Of a stretch of DNA of 19,540 nt, positions 19,454 to 19,540 are shown piece by piece; the first letter of the stretch is position 1; each line of letters begins with the position of its first letter. The stretch lies in contig DFKU01000066.1 in assembly GCA_002373615.1 (NCBI GenBank), positions 1 to 19,540 of the forward strand, given 5' to 3'. The notes beneath the pieces are model-generated. The model made no database searches. It worked only from the letters and a program-made list of their open reading frames with translations, and was not told the origin of the DNA. The translations under genes were made by a program, and so were the position numbers. The stretch is from Alphaproteobacteria bacterium UBA3637. Lineage in GTDB: Bacteria; Pseudomonadota; Alphaproteobacteria; CAAHEQ01; UBA3637.

Positions 19454-19540
19454 TTATTTAATTGCAATCTTACGAGATTTTGGCGGAGCAATTTCTTTCT
19501 TTGGCAAATCAATTGTCAAAACACCTTTCTTAAACTTCGC
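19454..19540 (-). CDS. Hsp20 small heat-shock protein, C-terminal end (partial)
   Basis: The minus-strand frame entering from the right edge codes for 28 residues, with FKKGVLTIDLPK and then SRKIAIK before two stop codons in a row. NGVLTI-LPK is the last strand of the alpha-crystallin domain of small heat-shock proteins, and the terminal IxI motif (IAI) is the peptide that docks on neighbouring subunits in the oligomer. These proteins hold unfolded proteins in the cytoplasm under heat stress. Only the tail is in the window. An intrinsic terminator follows at once. Confidence 0.85.
   Translation of the reverse strand, partial: AKFKKGVLTIDLPKKEIAPPKSRKIAIK

Overview
The window looks like an accessory region of an AT-rich, two-membraned bacterium, most likely an alphaproteobacterium. 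The best single clue is a GTTC-N7-GTTC site 6 bases before the start codon of a Y-family DNA polymerase gene; this is the LexA (SOS) box of Alphaproteobacteria. Several lipoprotein signal peptides (LVGC, LQGC and LAGC lipoboxes), two TRL-like lipoproteins and a Tlde1/L,D-transpeptidase-type protein fit a Gram-negative envelope. No tRNA, rRNA or CRISPR array was found by eye. Promoters follow a TTGAC(T/A)-17-TATAAT style in several places.

Left part (1-5628): the first codons of a gene leaving the window on the minus strand, then on the plus strand a Fic-family AMPylase/NMPylase-type protein, a 57-residue ankyrin-like ORF and a lipoprotein. On the minus strand follow a Tlde1-like peptidoglycan enzyme and a small three-helix membrane protein, which together look like an effector/immunity pair. 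The enzyme's leader holds a strong promoter and then two intrinsic terminators before its ribosome binding site. Next come a catalytic-domain-only tyrosine recombinase with a 12-6-12 palindrome upstream, a small basic protein, a pair of TRL-like lipoproteins, and a serine recombinase with paired inverted repeats upstream.

Centre (5625-14344, all minus strand): a type I restriction-modification operon that reads hsdM - orf110 - orf139 - orf309 - hsdS - orf286 - orf116 - hsdR. Consecutive genes overlap (ATGA or TAATG junctions, or 11 bases) or are separated by 10 bases or less, so the five non-RM genes appear to be built into one translationally coupled unit. Three of them sit between hsdM and hsdS: a two-helix membrane protein with a charged coil, a P/N/Q/aromatic-rich protein, and a membrane-anchored protein. 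Two sit between hsdS and hsdR: a protein with an IRHNN motif reminiscent of HEPN/abortive-infection C-termini, and a small protein resembling the Trypco2 domain known from bacterial conflict systems. This is the best candidate here for an undescribed defence system. A 7-bp inverted repeat overlaps the predicted -10 of hsdM.

Right part (14457-19540): the SOS-controlled Y-family polymerase, thymidine kinase and a proline iminopeptidase-type hydrolase (minus); an unrecognised 83-residue ORF on the plus strand preceded by a nine-codon mini-ORF with the better ribosome binding site; about 850 bases without a clear gene but with terminator-like hairpins and possibly decayed coding sequence; then a coupled flavoprotein/Nudix pair and the C-terminal end of an Hsp20 small heat-shock protein (minus). 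The right-hand genes look like ordinary metabolism and repair, while the left and centre look like an acquired defence and conflict island with two recombinases.
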